From CAWBYL01 sp963793025 (GTDB lineage Bacteria > Actinomycetota > Acidimicrobiia > Acidimicrobiales > Acidimicrobilacustridaceae): DNA of 64,000 bases. The stretch lies in contig CAWBYL010000001.1 in assembly GCA_963793025.1 (NCBI GenBank), positions 62,001-126,000 on the forward strand. The letters run 5' to 3'. Numbering within the stretch: the first letter of the stretch is position 1; each line of letters begins with the position of its first letter. Positions 7,078 to 15,749 of this stretch are shown here, in pieces. The notes under the pieces were generated by a model. It saw only the letters and a list, made by a program, of their open reading frames with translations, did no database searches and was not told where the DNA came from. A program made the position numbers and the translations under genes.

Positions 7078-9609
7078 ATGCGATACACGTTCGGGGCGTT
7101 CGCGCTGGACACGGACAGGCACCAGCTCGAGGGGCCCGACGGCGAGGTCCACGTCGAGCCCCAGGTCTTCGACGTGCTCGAGCTGCTCGTGGCCAACCGA
7201 GACCGCGTCGTTCCCAAGATGGAGCTGCTGGACACGATCTGGGGCAGCCGGTTCGTGTCGGAGGCGGCTCTCACCTCCCGGATCAAGTCGGCCCGGCGCG
7301 CCGTCGACGACTCGGGCACCAGCCAACACGTGATCCGCACGGTCCACGGCACCGGCTACCGGTTCGTCGCCGAGGTCCGCGAAGGTCCTGACGCCACCGC
7401 GCCCGCTCCCACCCCGACCGGCGGTCCCGACGGTGGTGCTCACCACTCCGCCGCCCGCCGCCTTCCTGGTGTCGACGACCTCCTGCGGGGCCGCCAGGGC
7501 GAGCTTCGCGAGCTCGAGGAGCTGGTCGCCGGTGGTCGCCTGGTCACGCTGCTGGGGCCGGGTGGCACCGGGAAGACCCGCCTGGCGGTGGAGTTCGCCC
7601 GCGGCCAGCAGCTCCATCCCGACGCCGCCTTCGTCGATCTGGCCGCCGTGCGCGACGAACACGTCCTCGGCCAGGCCGTGGCGTTGGCCCTCGGCATCGA
7701 CACCGGCGAACAGGACGACGTGGTGGCGGCGTGCTGCGCCTACCTGCGGGCCCGCCCCGCGCTGCTCGTGGTCGACAACTGCGAGCACGTCGCCGACGCC
7801 GCCGCCGACCTCGTCGAGCGACTGGTCGAGGAGACGACCACCCAGACCCGGCTGGTGGCCACCAGCCGCGTGCCACTGGGGCTACGGGACGAGCAGCTCT
7901 TCCAGCTCCAACCCCTGCCGCTCCCGGCCGCCGCCGACGAGCGGACCGTGGCGGCGGTGGCCGCCAACCCGGCCGTGGCCCTCTTCGTCGACCGGGCCAC
8001 CAAGGTCGACCGCGCCTTCCGCCTGGACGAGTCCACCATCGACAGCATCGTGGCCCTCTGCGTGGCCCTCGACGGCCTCCCTCTGGCTTTGGAGCTGGCC
8101 GCCGGTCGCACCGCCGTGCTCGGCGTCGACGACCTGCTCGACCGCCTCGACCGCCGCCTCGACCTTCTCGGCAGCAACCGCCGGGACACCGAGCACCGCC
8201 ACCGCACGCTGCGAGCGACCCTGGAGTGGTCCTTCGAGCTGTTGCGGCCGGAGTGCCAGCGGTTCTTCCGCTTCCTCTCGGTGTTCCCCGCCGGGCTCGA
8301 GCTGGCCGGCGTCGAGTGGTTGGGCGAGCAGCTCCACCTCGTCGGCGACCCGGTTTCCGCCCTCGAAGGTCTGGTCGACTCCTCGCTGGTGCTGCGCACC
8401 ATCACCCCGTCGGGCACCCGCTACGGCCAGTTGGAGACGATGCGGGCCTACGGGATCGACCTGCTCACCAGCGACGGGGAGCTGGAGCGAGCCGAGGAGC
8501 TGCTCGTCGAGTGGGCCCTCGAACTGTCCCAACGGGCCATGGTGGGCACGACCTCGCCCGCCGAAGGCGTCTGGGACGACCGGGTACGGCGGGAGCTGGC
8601 CAACCTCCGAGCGGCGCGGGTGGAGTTGCGGGCCCGGGGCCGCCACGTCGAGCTCGTCGCCCTGTCGGGTCACCTCGACGAGTGGGCCCGACTACGGGAC
8701 GTGTCCGAGCTGTGGACGTGGGCCGACGAGCTGCTCGCCCTGACCGACCTCGACGAGTCGACCCTGGCCCACGCCCGGGCCATCGGCGCGCTGGCCGCCT
8801 GGCGACGAGGACGCCACGAGGAGACGATCGCGCTGGCCCGGGCCGTCACCGCCGGGCACCCCGACCAGTGGGCCCGGGCCCGGGCGCTGTCCGCCCAGGG
8901 CGTGGGCCACCTCTTCCAGGCCGACTTCGCCGCCGCCACCCGGATCTGGGAGGAGCGGGTCGCCATCGACGGGCACCTCACCGATGCCGCCAACGCCGAG
9001 CTGGCCCGGGCCTACGGCGGCGACGTCGATCAGGCCCGCCGGGCGATGATCGACCTGCGGACCCGGGCCGCGCAGGCGGACTGGCCGTCGGCACGGGCCT
9101 GGTGCGACTACGTGACCGGCGAGATCGAGTCGGTGGCCGGCTCACCCGACGCCATCGCCTGGCTCGAGCGGGCCATGGCCCAGGCCGCCGAGGTGGGCGG
9201 AGCCTTCGCCTACGGCGTGGCCGGGGTGACGCTGTGCTCGGTGACCGCGGCCAGCGGGGACACGGCGGGCGCGGCCCTGCTCTACCGCGACCTCATCGCC
9301 CACTGGCTGCGCTCGGGCACCTGGACCCAGCAGTGGACCACCCTGCGCCACTCCGCCGCCCTCCTCCGCCACTCCGATCCGGCTCTGGCCCTGGGCATCC
9401 TCGACGCCGCCCGCCGCGACCCGTACGCACCGGGCATGGACGACGCCGCCCGCGCCACCGAGGAGGCGCTGCGCCTCGAGCTGGCGGCCGCCACCGCCGC
9501 CGACGGCACCGAGACCCTGGCCGCCACCATCGACCGTGAGGAGCTGGCCGAGCAGGTCCGGGGCGCCCTCGACGCGCTGGCTGCTCAGCTGGGCGGGGCC
9601 GAGGACTAG
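7078..9609 (+). CDS. AfsR/SARP-like transcriptional regulator: winged helix plus NB-ARC-type ATPase
   Basis: Large cytoplasmic regulator, 843 residues. Residues about 1-100 form an OmpR/PhoB-type winged helix (FGAFALDTDRHQLEG, VLELLVANRDRVVPKMELLD, GTGYRFVAEVR). Residues about 145-400 are a STAND/NB-ARC-like ATPase with Walker A LLGPGGTGKTRL, Walker B LLVVDNCEHV and LVATSR. The C-terminal half is alanine-rich helical repeat, probably TPR-like. The ATG at 7078 follows CGGGAG. Such proteins usually switch on a neighbouring cluster when a ligand engages the repeat domain, so the upstream OsmC/monooxygenase genes are the obvious targets (inference). Its TAG overlaps the convergent cysM stop in the palindrome CTAG. 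Confidence 0.88.
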   Translation: MRYTFGAFALDTDRHQLEGPDGEVHVEPQVFDVLELLVANRDRVVPKMELLDTIWGSRFVSEAALTSRIKSARRAVDDSGTSQHVIRTVHGTGYRFVAEVREGPDATAPAPTPTGGPDGGAHHSAARRLPGVDDLLRGRQGELRELEELVAGGRLVTLLGPGGTGKTRLAVEFARGQQLHPDAAFVDLAAVRDEHVLGQAVALALGIDTGEQDDVVAACCAYLRARPALLVVDNCEHVADAAADLVERLVEETTTQTRLVATSRVPLGLRDEQLFQLQPLPLPAAADERTVAAVAANPAVALFVDRATKVDRAFRLDESTIDSIVALCVALDGLPLALELAAGRTAVLGVDDLLDRLDRRLDLLGSNRRDTEHRHRTLRATLEWSFELLRPECQRFFRFLSVFPAGLELAGVEWLGEQLHLVGDPVSALEGLVDSSLVLRTITPSGTRYGQLETMRAYGIDLLTSDGELERAEELLVEWALELSQRAMVGTTSPAEGVWDDRVRRELANLRAARVELRARGRHVELVALSGHLDEWARLRDVSELWTWADELLALTDLDESTLAHARAIGALAAWRRGRHEETIALARAVTAGHPDQWARARALSAQGVGHLFQADFAAATRIWEERVAIDGHLTDAANAELARAYGGDVDQARRAMIDLRTRAAQADWPSARAWCDYVTGEIESVAGSPDAIAWLERAMAQAAEVGGAFAYGVAGVTLCSVTAASGDTAGAALLYRDLIAHWLRSGTWTQQWTTLRHSAALLRHSDPALALGILDAARRDPYAPGMDDAARATEEALRLELAAATAADGTETLAATIDREELAEQVRGALDALAAQLGGAED

Positions 9610-10556
9610 AAGTAGATGATCCGCTTGGCCCGCTCGACGACGTCGTCGATGTCGTCGGTCCAGGCCCCGGTGGAGAGGTACTTCCAGCCGCCGTCGCAGA
9701 CGATGAACACGATGGTCCCCGACTCGATCTCGCCGGCGACCTTGCACGCACCGGCCAGCGCGGCACCGGCCGAGATCCCGGAGAAGATGCCGCACGTCTC
9801 GGCCAGGGCCCGGGTGTACTCGATCGACTCGCGGGGGCGGACCACCCGCTTGCGGTCGAGGAGCTCGGACCCACCCCACTTCTCGTACACCGGCGGGATG
9901 TAGCCCTCATCGAGGTTTCGCAGCCCCTCCACCGTCTCGCCCAGCGGGGGTTCGACGGCGATGACCTTGACCTCGGGGTTCTGCTCCTTGAGGAAGGTGC
10001 CGACGCCCATGAGGGTGCCGCTGGTGCCCAGCCCGGCCACGAAGTGGGTGATCTCCGGGCAGTCGGCCCAGATCTCGGGGCCGGTCGTCTCGTAGTGGGC
10101 CCGCGGGTTGGCCTCGTTGGCGTACTGGTAGAGGAACGCCCAGTCGGGGTGCTCCTCGGCCAGGGCGATGGCCCGGCGCACGGCCCCGTTGGACCCCTCG
10201 CTGCCCGGCGACGAGATGATCTCGGCCCCGAACACCTCGAGCAGCTGACGCCGCTCCACCGAGACGTTCTCGGGGAGGACGATCTTGATCGGGTACCCCT
10301 TGAGGCGGGCGATCATGGCCATGGCGATCCCGGTGTTGCCCGACGAGGGCTCGATGATCGTCTTGCCCGGCGTGAGGGTGCCGTCGGCCTCGGCCTCTTC
10401 GATCATGGCCAGGGCGATGCGATCCTTGACCGAGCCGGCCGGGTTCTGGCTCTCCATCTTCCCGAGGATGCGCACCGAGGGGTTCGGGCTGATCGCCGAC
10501 ACGTCGACCATCGGCGTGGCGCCGATCATGTCGAGGACCGAGGAGTAGACAGCCAT
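9606..10556 (-). CDS. cysM: Cysteine synthase, CysM type
   Basis: PLP-dependent cysteine synthase, 316 residues. The PLP lysine is in NPAGSVKDR (about residue 43), the phosphate loop is SSGNTG, and VAGLGTSGTLMGVG and GWKYLSTGAW follow. The closing GWKYLSTGA and the neighbouring JAMM peptidase gene match M. tuberculosis CysM (Rv1336), which uses O-phosphoserine and sulfur delivered on CysO. No cysO lies between the two genes here. The ATG at 10556 is preceded on the reverse strand by CCTCCCGGAG. The 3' end overlaps the stop of the convergent regulator gene. Confidence 0.93.
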   Translation of the reverse strand: MAVYSSVLDMIGATPMVDVSAISPNPSVRILGKMESQNPAGSVKDRIALAMIEEAEADGTLTPGKTIIEPSSGNTGIAMAMIARLKGYPIKIVLPENVSVERRQLLEVFGAEIISSPGSEGSNGAVRRAIALAEEHPDWAFLYQYANEANPRAHYETTGPEIWADCPEITHFVAGLGTSGTLMGVGTFLKEQNPEVKVIAVEPPLGETVEGLRNLDEGYIPPVYEKWGGSELLDRKRVVRPRESIEYTRALAETCGIFSGISAGAALAGACKVAGEIESGTIVFIVCDGGWKYLSTGAWTDDIDDVVERAKRIIYF

Positions 10557-10621
10557 GAGCGCTCCGGGAGGGGCGTGGGGACGGTCCGGGGGACAGATTG
10601 TCGACCCGGCGAGTAGGGATT

Positions 10622-11041
10622 CTACCCGTCGATCACCGCGACGGACTCCTCCTGGACCCCACCGTCGACGATCCGGTACGACCGCAGCACCGGCGGACCG
10701 ACCCGGAACGACACGATCACGTAGTGCCAGGACGGATCCGGGGCCTGTTGCACATCGGTGGGCGACGGGTACGGCTCGGTGTGGGTGTGGGAGTGCACCA
10801 CCCCGACGATCTCGGAGCCCCGGTCCTCGGCGTCCCGGTCGGCGCGCAGGTGGGTCTTCGGGTCGATCGTGTACACCCGGCTCGACCGGGCCACGTTGGG
10901 GCTCGGGTAGAAGCGGTCGATCCGCGCCGGCTCGGCCGGGCCGCCCGGTGCCGAACCGATCAGCCCGCACGCCTCGTCGGGCAACCCGTCGTAGAGATGG
11001 GCGATCAGGTCGAGGTAGGCACCGCGGGTGATCTCCAGCAC
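10622..11041 (-). CDS. mec: JAMM/MPN+ metallopeptidase, Mec-like (M67)
   Basis: Zinc isopeptidase, about 139 residues from GTG 11041. The JAMM signature is clear: a catalytic glutamate region EACGLIG (about residues 21-27) and the metal site HSHTHTEPYPSPTD (about residues 81-94), fitting HxHx(7)Sx(2)D. In mycobacteria Mec (Rv1334) removes cysteine from the C-terminus of the sulfur carrier CysO. Here it directly precedes cysM, with 65 bp between, and the carrier gene is missing at the locus. It is divergent from the CMD-family gene. Confidence 0.9.
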   Translation of the reverse strand: MLEITRGAYLDLIAHLYDGLPDEACGLIGSAPGGPAEPARIDRFYPSPNVARSSRVYTIDPKTHLRADRDAEDRGSEIVGVVHSHTHTEPYPSPTDVQQAPDPSWHYVIVSFRVGPPVLRSYRIVDGGVQEESVAVIDG

Positions 11042-11142
11042 GGCTGGCGAGGCTACCGGCGCCCCCGCCCCGCGCCGGGAACCGTCCGGGAGCGACGGCC
11101 GAAGCGTGCGCGTCGGGCGCCGGACCTCGTAGCCTGTGACCC

Positions 11143-11664
11143 ATGCCACGACTCTCCGTGCCCGAAGGGCAAGATCCACTCATGCACGTCTGGGCCGGCG
11201 CGGCGCCCGACTTCACCGTCCCCGCGGCCCAGCTGTCCGCCGCCGTGTACGAGAAGTCGACGCTGCCCCTCCGTGAGTTCGAAGCAGCCCGCATCACCAT
11301 CGCCCGCGTGAACGACTGCCAGCTGTGCCTCGGCTGGCGATCCGGTCGGGACACCCCGTCCCGGGAGGCGGAGGCCGACGACGTCGACGAGGCCTTCTAC
11401 GCCCAGGTCCGGGCCCGTGACTACGACGGCCTCACCGAGCGGGAGCAGCTCTGCGCCGAGTTCGCCGAGCTGTTCGCCGTCGACCACCTGGCCATGGACG
11501 AGGCCTTCTGGACCCGTCTGCGCGCCGCGTTCACCGATGCCGAGATCGTCGAGCTGGGCATCTCCGTCGGCATGTGGGTCTCCCAGGGCCGGCTCAACCA
11601 GGTGCTCGACGTCGACGGCGGCTGCCGGGTCCCGATCCCGGGCGCGGCGCTCACCGGCGGCTGA
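11143..11664 (+). CDS. Carboxymuconolactone decarboxylase / AhpD-family protein
   Basis: Helical protein of 173 residues. The AhpD-type redox motif appears as NDCQLCLGWRSG (CxxC, about residues 63-66), in the context ARITIARVNDC that is typical of the CMD domain. The proton-relay histidine that usually follows the CxxC motif in AhpD is not seen (W is at that place), so peroxidase activity is uncertain. The ATG at 11143 has no strong ribosome site. It lies 54 bp before smpB on the same strand. Confidence 0.82.
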   Translation: MPRLSVPEGQDPLMHVWAGAAPDFTVPAAQLSAAVYEKSTLPLREFEAARITIARVNDCQLCLGWRSGRDTPSREAEADDVDEAFYAQVRARDYDGLTEREQLCAEFAELFAVDHLAMDEAFWTRLRAAFTDAEIVELGISVGMWVSQGRLNQVLDVDGGCRVPIPGAALTGG

Positions 11665-11718
11665 GCCCTCGAATCCCCCGCCGGCCCGGCGCCCCCGGCC
11701 GGTAGGGTCCACACCCCC

Positions 11719-12219
11719 ATGGCCAGCACCAACGCCACGACGAACACCAAGGTCGTCGCCACCAACCGGGCGGCGCGCCACGACTACACGATCCTCGACA
11801 CCGTCGAGGCCGGGATCATGCTGCGCGGCAGCGAGGTCAAGTCGCTGCGCGAGGCCCAGGTGCAGATCAAAGAGGCCCACGCCCGCTTCGAGAACGGTGA
11901 GGCCTGGCTGGTGGGCATGCACATCGCGCCCTACCTCACCTCGGCCACCCACGACCTGCTCGAGCCCGACCGCAAGCGCAAGCTGCTCCTGCACCGCAAC
12001 GAGATCGACAAGCTCCGGATGCGCGTCGACATCGAGCGGCTGTCGCTCATCCCGGTCTCGCTGTACTTCAAGGACGGCCGGGCCAAGGTCGAGCTGGCCC
12101 TGGCCCGCGGCCGCACCAAGGGCGACAAGCGCCAGGCCATCGCCGAGCGCGACGCGCTACGAGAAGCCGAGAAGGCGATGGGCCGGGCCCGGCGGGCCAC
12201 CCGTCACGACGACATCTGA
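11719..12219 (+). CDS. smpB: SsrA-binding protein SmpB
   Basis: RNA-binding partner of tmRNA in trans-translation, 166 residues. Family motifs are YTILDTVEAGIMLRGSEVKSLR, ahead of the HARFENGEAWLVGMHIAPY strand and LHRNEIDKL, and the basic C-terminal tail KGRTKGDKRQ-like (GRTKGDKRQAIAERD) that enters the mRNA channel. The N-terminus is a Thr/Asn-rich extension. Its RNA partner ssrA lies 6.2 kb downstream on the same strand; in many actinobacteria the two genes are close neighbours. Confidence 0.96.
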   Translation: MASTNATTNTKVVATNRAARHDYTILDTVEAGIMLRGSEVKSLREAQVQIKEAHARFENGEAWLVGMHIAPYLTSATHDLLEPDRKRKLLLHRNEIDKLRMRVDIERLSLIPVSLYFKDGRAKVELALARGRTKGDKRQAIAERDALREAEKAMGRARRATRHDDI

Positions 12220-12244
12220 CGCTCGGCGCCCGAGCAGGCACCGG

Positions 12245-13588
12245 TCAGCCGGACCGCTCGCCCGACGGGTCCCGTTCGACGGCGTCACCGTCGCCCTCAT
12301 CGTCACCGGCGCCGCGCCGGCGGGTCCGCCACGAGTGGGTGAGGTCCACCATGGCCATGGCCGGGGTGGCCGAGATCCCGTGGATCACGATCGACACCAG
12401 GATGGTCAGGGCGACGACGCCCCAGAGCTGGTCGGCGGCGGCGAACCCGTCCTGCCCGGCGGCGTAGGACAGGTAGTACAGCGAGCCGATCCCTCGGATC
12501 CCGAAGAAGGCGATGGCCAGGCGCTCGGGGCGCGGGCACCCGGCACCGGTGAGGGCGAGCCAGCCACTGAGCGGGCGCACGACGGCGAGCACGAGGATCG
12601 ACACGACGACGCCCTGCCAGGTGAGCCCGCCGAGGATCCCCCCGGCGATGGCCCCGCCGAACAGGATCAGCAACCCGACGACGATCAGGGTCTCGGCCTG
12701 GCTGCTGAACTGGTGCAGCAGCCCGTGGAACTGATGGCCCCGCTCCGCCGATCGAAGGGTCACGGCCACGACGAACACGGCCAGGAAGCCGTAGCCGTGG
12801 GCCATCTCGGTCACCCCGTAGGCCAGCAGCGTGGCGGCGATGGCGACGAAGCCCTGGGGCACGCTCGAGAGCGCGGTGAGGCGCCCCGGCGGCCGGAACG
12901 CGACCCGGGCGAGGACCTTGCCGAGCACGATCCCGAGGACCACCGCGACCACCAGCCGGTAACCCACGTCCACCAGGAGCCACTCCGCCAACCACCCGCC
13001 CGGCGACGCGCCTCGTTCGGCGATCAGCACGGCGAGGTACACGAACGGGAAGGCCAGCGCGTCGTTCAGCCCGCCCTCGCTGGTGAGGGTGAAGCGCACC
13101 TCGTCCTCGCCGTCCATGTCCGCCTCGCCCTCGAGGGTGGGCTCACCCACCTGCACGTCCGACGCCAGCACCGGATCGGTCGGAGCCAACACTGCGCCGA
13201 GGAGCACCGCGCCGGCCAGGGACAGGCCCATCACCGACACGCCGAGAAGGGCGACGAGGCCGATCGTGAGGGGCATGGCGATGCCGAGCATGCGCCACGT
13301 GGTGCCCCAGGCCCGCCAGCTCACCGGCCGGTCGATCTTCAGACCCGTGCCCATGAGGGCCACGATCACGCCCAGCTCGGTGAGGCGTTCGGCCGCTCCG
13401 AGGTGGTCACGCGGGTCCATCGAGCCGAGCCCGAGGGGCAGGAGGAAGACCAGCATCCCCAGACCGACCAGGACCACAGGGAGCGACAGTGGCCGTCGGT
13501 CCAGATAGGCGGGAACCCACGCCGCGAGCAGGGCCACCAGCCCGGCCACGGCCAGTCCCAACTCGTAGCGGTCGATGCTCACGGCCAT
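12245..13588 (-). CDS. CPA1-family monovalent cation:proton antiporter
   Basis: Inner-membrane Na+/H+ antiporter-like protein of about 447 residues with roughly 12 hydrophobic segments. The ion-binding region reads LAPTDPVLASDVQVG (about residues 139-153), followed by TSEGGLNDALAFP, both hallmarks of CPA1 exchangers. FFGIRGIGSLYYLSY lies near the C-terminus and a charged Asp/Glu-rich tail ends the protein. The ATG at 13588 (MAVSIDRYE) is chosen; the open frame runs to 13771 and would overlap the divergent phosphoribosyltransferase start. Confidence 0.88.
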   Translation of the reverse strand: MAVSIDRYELGLAVAGLVALLAAWVPAYLDRRPLSLPVVLVGLGMLVFLLPLGLGSMDPRDHLGAAERLTELGVIVALMGTGLKIDRPVSWRAWGTTWRMLGIAMPLTIGLVALLGVSVMGLSLAGAVLLGAVLAPTDPVLASDVQVGEPTLEGEADMDGEDEVRFTLTSEGGLNDALAFPFVYLAVLIAERGASPGGWLAEWLLVDVGYRLVVAVVLGIVLGKVLARVAFRPPGRLTALSSVPQGFVAIAATLLAYGVTEMAHGYGFLAVFVVAVTLRSAERGHQFHGLLHQFSSQAETLIVVGLLILFGGAIAGGILGGLTWQGVVVSILVLAVVRPLSGWLALTGAGCPRPERLAIAFFGIRGIGSLYYLSYAAGQDGFAAADQLWGVVALTILVSIVIHGISATPAMAMVDLTHSWRTRRRGAGDDEGDGDAVERDPSGERSG

Positions 13589-13760
13589 GACGACGGGCGC
13601 GGCGAGATGAAGGAAGGCAGAGACGACCACACGCCCTACGTACCCGTTCGCCGCCTTCCGACCCCTCACCCTCCTCACCGCGGCCGATCCGGCCTTGAAC
13701 GCCGCGTGAACGACCGACGCGACCACTTCTCCCGCCCCGACCCGTCGGTACGCTCCCCCC

Positions 13761-14375
13761 GTGGGTGACATCGAGGGTGACCGCTACCGGCTGGCCATCG
13801 GCACACAGACCGTCGATCTCCCCCTCGTACCCATCGGCCCGGGCCGGGCCATCTCCCTGCTCATGACGATCGACCACGGCGTCGCCTTCGGCGAGCAGGC
13901 CGGCGCCGAGTTGGCCGGTCTCGTCGCCGACCACGAACCCGAGATCGTGGCGTCGGCCGCCACCCTCGGCATCCCGGTCGCCATCGAGGTGTCCCGCCAC
14001 CTCGGCCTCGACGACTACCTGATCCTGCAGAAGACCCCGAAGATCCACCTGGCCGACGCCCTGGCCGAGCCCCTCTCTTCCATCACCACCGGCACCCCCC
14101 AGCAACTCCTCCTCGACCGGGCCCGGATCCCGGCGGTGGCCGGGAAACGGGTCGCCCTGGTCGACGACGTGATCGCCACCGGCGGGAGCATCGTGGCCAG
14201 CGCCCGGCTCCTGCGAGCCGCGGGCGCCGAGGTCGTGGTCATCGGCTCCTTCCTCGTGGAGGGCCAGAGCTGGAAGTCCGCCCTCGGACCCGACGCCGAG
14301 CTCGTCCGCTCCCTCGGCGCCATCCCCCTGTTCGTGGCCGACGACGACGGCACCTACCAGGAGGTCTGGGACTGA
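13761..14375 (+). CDS. Type I phosphoribosyltransferase
   Basis: PRPP-dependent enzyme, 204 residues from a GTG start. The PRPP-binding loop VALVDDVIATGGS lies at about residues 130-142, and the layout resembles adenine/purine phosphoribosyltransferases, although the substrate specificity is not readable. The gene ends in TGA at 14373-14375, and the next gene's start codon overlaps that stop. With the downstream deaminase-like amidohydrolase this suggests a purine or pyrimidine salvage pair (inference). Confidence 0.85.
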   Translation: MGDIEGDRYRLAIGTQTVDLPLVPIGPGRAISLLMTIDHGVAFGEQAGAELAGLVADHEPEIVASAATLGIPVAIEVSRHLGLDDYLILQKTPKIHLADALAEPLSSITTGTPQQLLLDRARIPAVAGKRVALVDDVIATGGSIVASARLLRAAGAEVVVIGSFLVEGQSWKSALGPDAELVRSLGAIPLFVADDDGTYQEVWD

Positions 14376-15727
14376 CCGCCGCTCCGGGCGGGGTCGTCGT
14401 CGGACGGGTCGTCATCGCCGCACCCGACCAGATCCACGAGCCCGGCTGGGTGACCACGGCCGGCGGCGCCGTGGTCGCCGTCGGCGCCGGCCCTCCCCCG
14501 GCCGGCGAGGCCATCATCGCCAGCGGCGACCTGGTGATGCCCGGTCTGGTCAGCGCCCACCAACACGTGGTCGACCTCCTGGTGGCCGGCGGCCCCACCG
14601 GTCCCACCTTCCTCGACTGGCTGCTCGGGACCTACCACGCCGGCCTGGCCCACGCCGGCCCGGACGACTGCGCCCTCGCCATCGCCGCGGTGCGAGCGGC
14701 GACCCTCGCCGCCGGCGTCACCACCATGGTCGACTGCTGGTCGGTCGGACCGGTCGATGACCCCTCCCGCAACGCCGACTGCGCCGACGCCTCGATCGCC
14801 GCTCACCTCAGCTCGGGGGGCCGCACCCTGTTCGGGGTCATGTTCAACGAGGTCGCGCCGGCCTCGTGGCGGGCGGCGAGCCCGGCCATCGACCCAGCCC
14901 GGCTGTGCGCGCCGGCCGATCGTTCCCTCGCCGAGGTCGAACGCATCGCCGCCGTGGCCAGGACCGCGGAGGACGCCTCCCGACTCACGGTCGCCCCCGC
15001 CCCCGAGCTGCCCGACACGATGAGCACCGCCGGCCTGCAGGAGGCCTTCGCCCTCGCCGGTCGCTTCGGGACGGTCATGCCGCTGCACCTGTGCGCCTCG
15101 CCCCCCGCCCGCGCCGCCTACGGCCCCGACGAGCTCGAACGCGACGGGCTGGCTTCCCCCCGGCTCCTCGGCGCCCACGTCAGCGCGGTCGACCACGATG
15201 ACGTGACCCGCCTCGGAGCGGCCGGCATCGGCGTGGCCCACTGCCCCACATCGGCCCGGGCGCTCGGATCCACCCAGCTCACACCCCTTGCCGCGCTCCG
15301 ACGGGCCGGGGCCCGAGCCGGGATCGGGCTCGACAACGCCTCGCTCAACCCGGGCCGGGACCTGTTCGCCGAGGCCCGCCAGGCCGGTCTGGCCGCCATC
15401 ACCACCGGTGACCCGGTCACGGGGGAGGACCTGTTCCGCATGGTCACCACCGAAGCGGCCGAGGCCGTCGGGATGGGCGACCAGGTCGGGACCATCGCCG
15501 CCGGCCGTCGGGCCGACCTGCTCGTCGTCGACACGTCCGGTCCGCACTGGTGGCCGCGCCTTTCGTCCTGGCCGGAGACGGTGATGGCCTGCGCCCGGGC
15601 CGACGACGTGGACACGGTGCTCGTCGACGGTCGCGTCGTCGCCGTCGACGGGGTCAGCGGCCAGGGCTTCGACGGCACCGCCCTCGACCGGGCCGCCGCC
15701 CGGATTCGGGTCGCCCGGGGCTGGTGA
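14372..15727 (+). CDS. Amidohydrolase/deaminase (TrzA/ATZ/guanine deaminase-like) with a probable CTG start
   Basis: Metal-dependent hydrolase, about 451 residues. The first metal site is GLVSAHQHVVD (HxH), followed by the metal ligands in MPLHLCAS and GAHVSAVD, HCPTSA, and the metal Asp region GLDNASLNPGRD. The N-terminal beta strand and the segment leading to the HxH motif need codons upstream of the first GTG (14450), and no ATG, GTG or TTG exists there in frame. A CTG at 14372 overlaps the previous TGA (CTGA) and is preceded by a perfect AGGAGG at 14359-14364 with 7-bp spacing. CTG initiation is therefore the best reading. It probably deaminates a nucleobase-like compound. Confidence 0.86.
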   Translation: MTAAPGGVVVGRVVIAAPDQIHEPGWVTTAGGAVVAVGAGPPPAGEAIIASGDLVMPGLVSAHQHVVDLLVAGGPTGPTFLDWLLGTYHAGLAHAGPDDCALAIAAVRAATLAAGVTTMVDCWSVGPVDDPSRNADCADASIAAHLSSGGRTLFGVMFNEVAPASWRAASPAIDPARLCAPADRSLAEVERIAAVARTAEDASRLTVAPAPELPDTMSTAGLQEAFALAGRFGTVMPLHLCASPPARAAYGPDELERDGLASPRLLGAHVSAVDHDDVTRLGAAGIGVAHCPTSARALGSTQLTPLAALRRAGARAGIGLDNASLNPGRDLFAEARQAGLAAITTGDPVTGEDLFRMVTTEAAEAVGMGDQVGTIAAGRRADLLVVDTSGPHWWPRLSSWPETVMACARADDVDTVLVDGRVVAVDGVSGQGFDGTALDRAAARIRVARGW

Positions 15728-15749
15728 CGCCGGATGCCTGACCCGCAGG

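Noticed and set aside
11417..13768. A 783-codon plus-strand open frame across smpB and the antiporter
   Set aside because: It runs through smpB in another frame and antisense to the antiporter. Composition is Gly/His/Asp-rich without any domain.
15733..15746. TGACC/GGTCA hairpin between the amidohydrolase and SRPBCC genes
   Set aside because: Only a 5-bp stem in a 22-bp gap; too weak to call a terminator.
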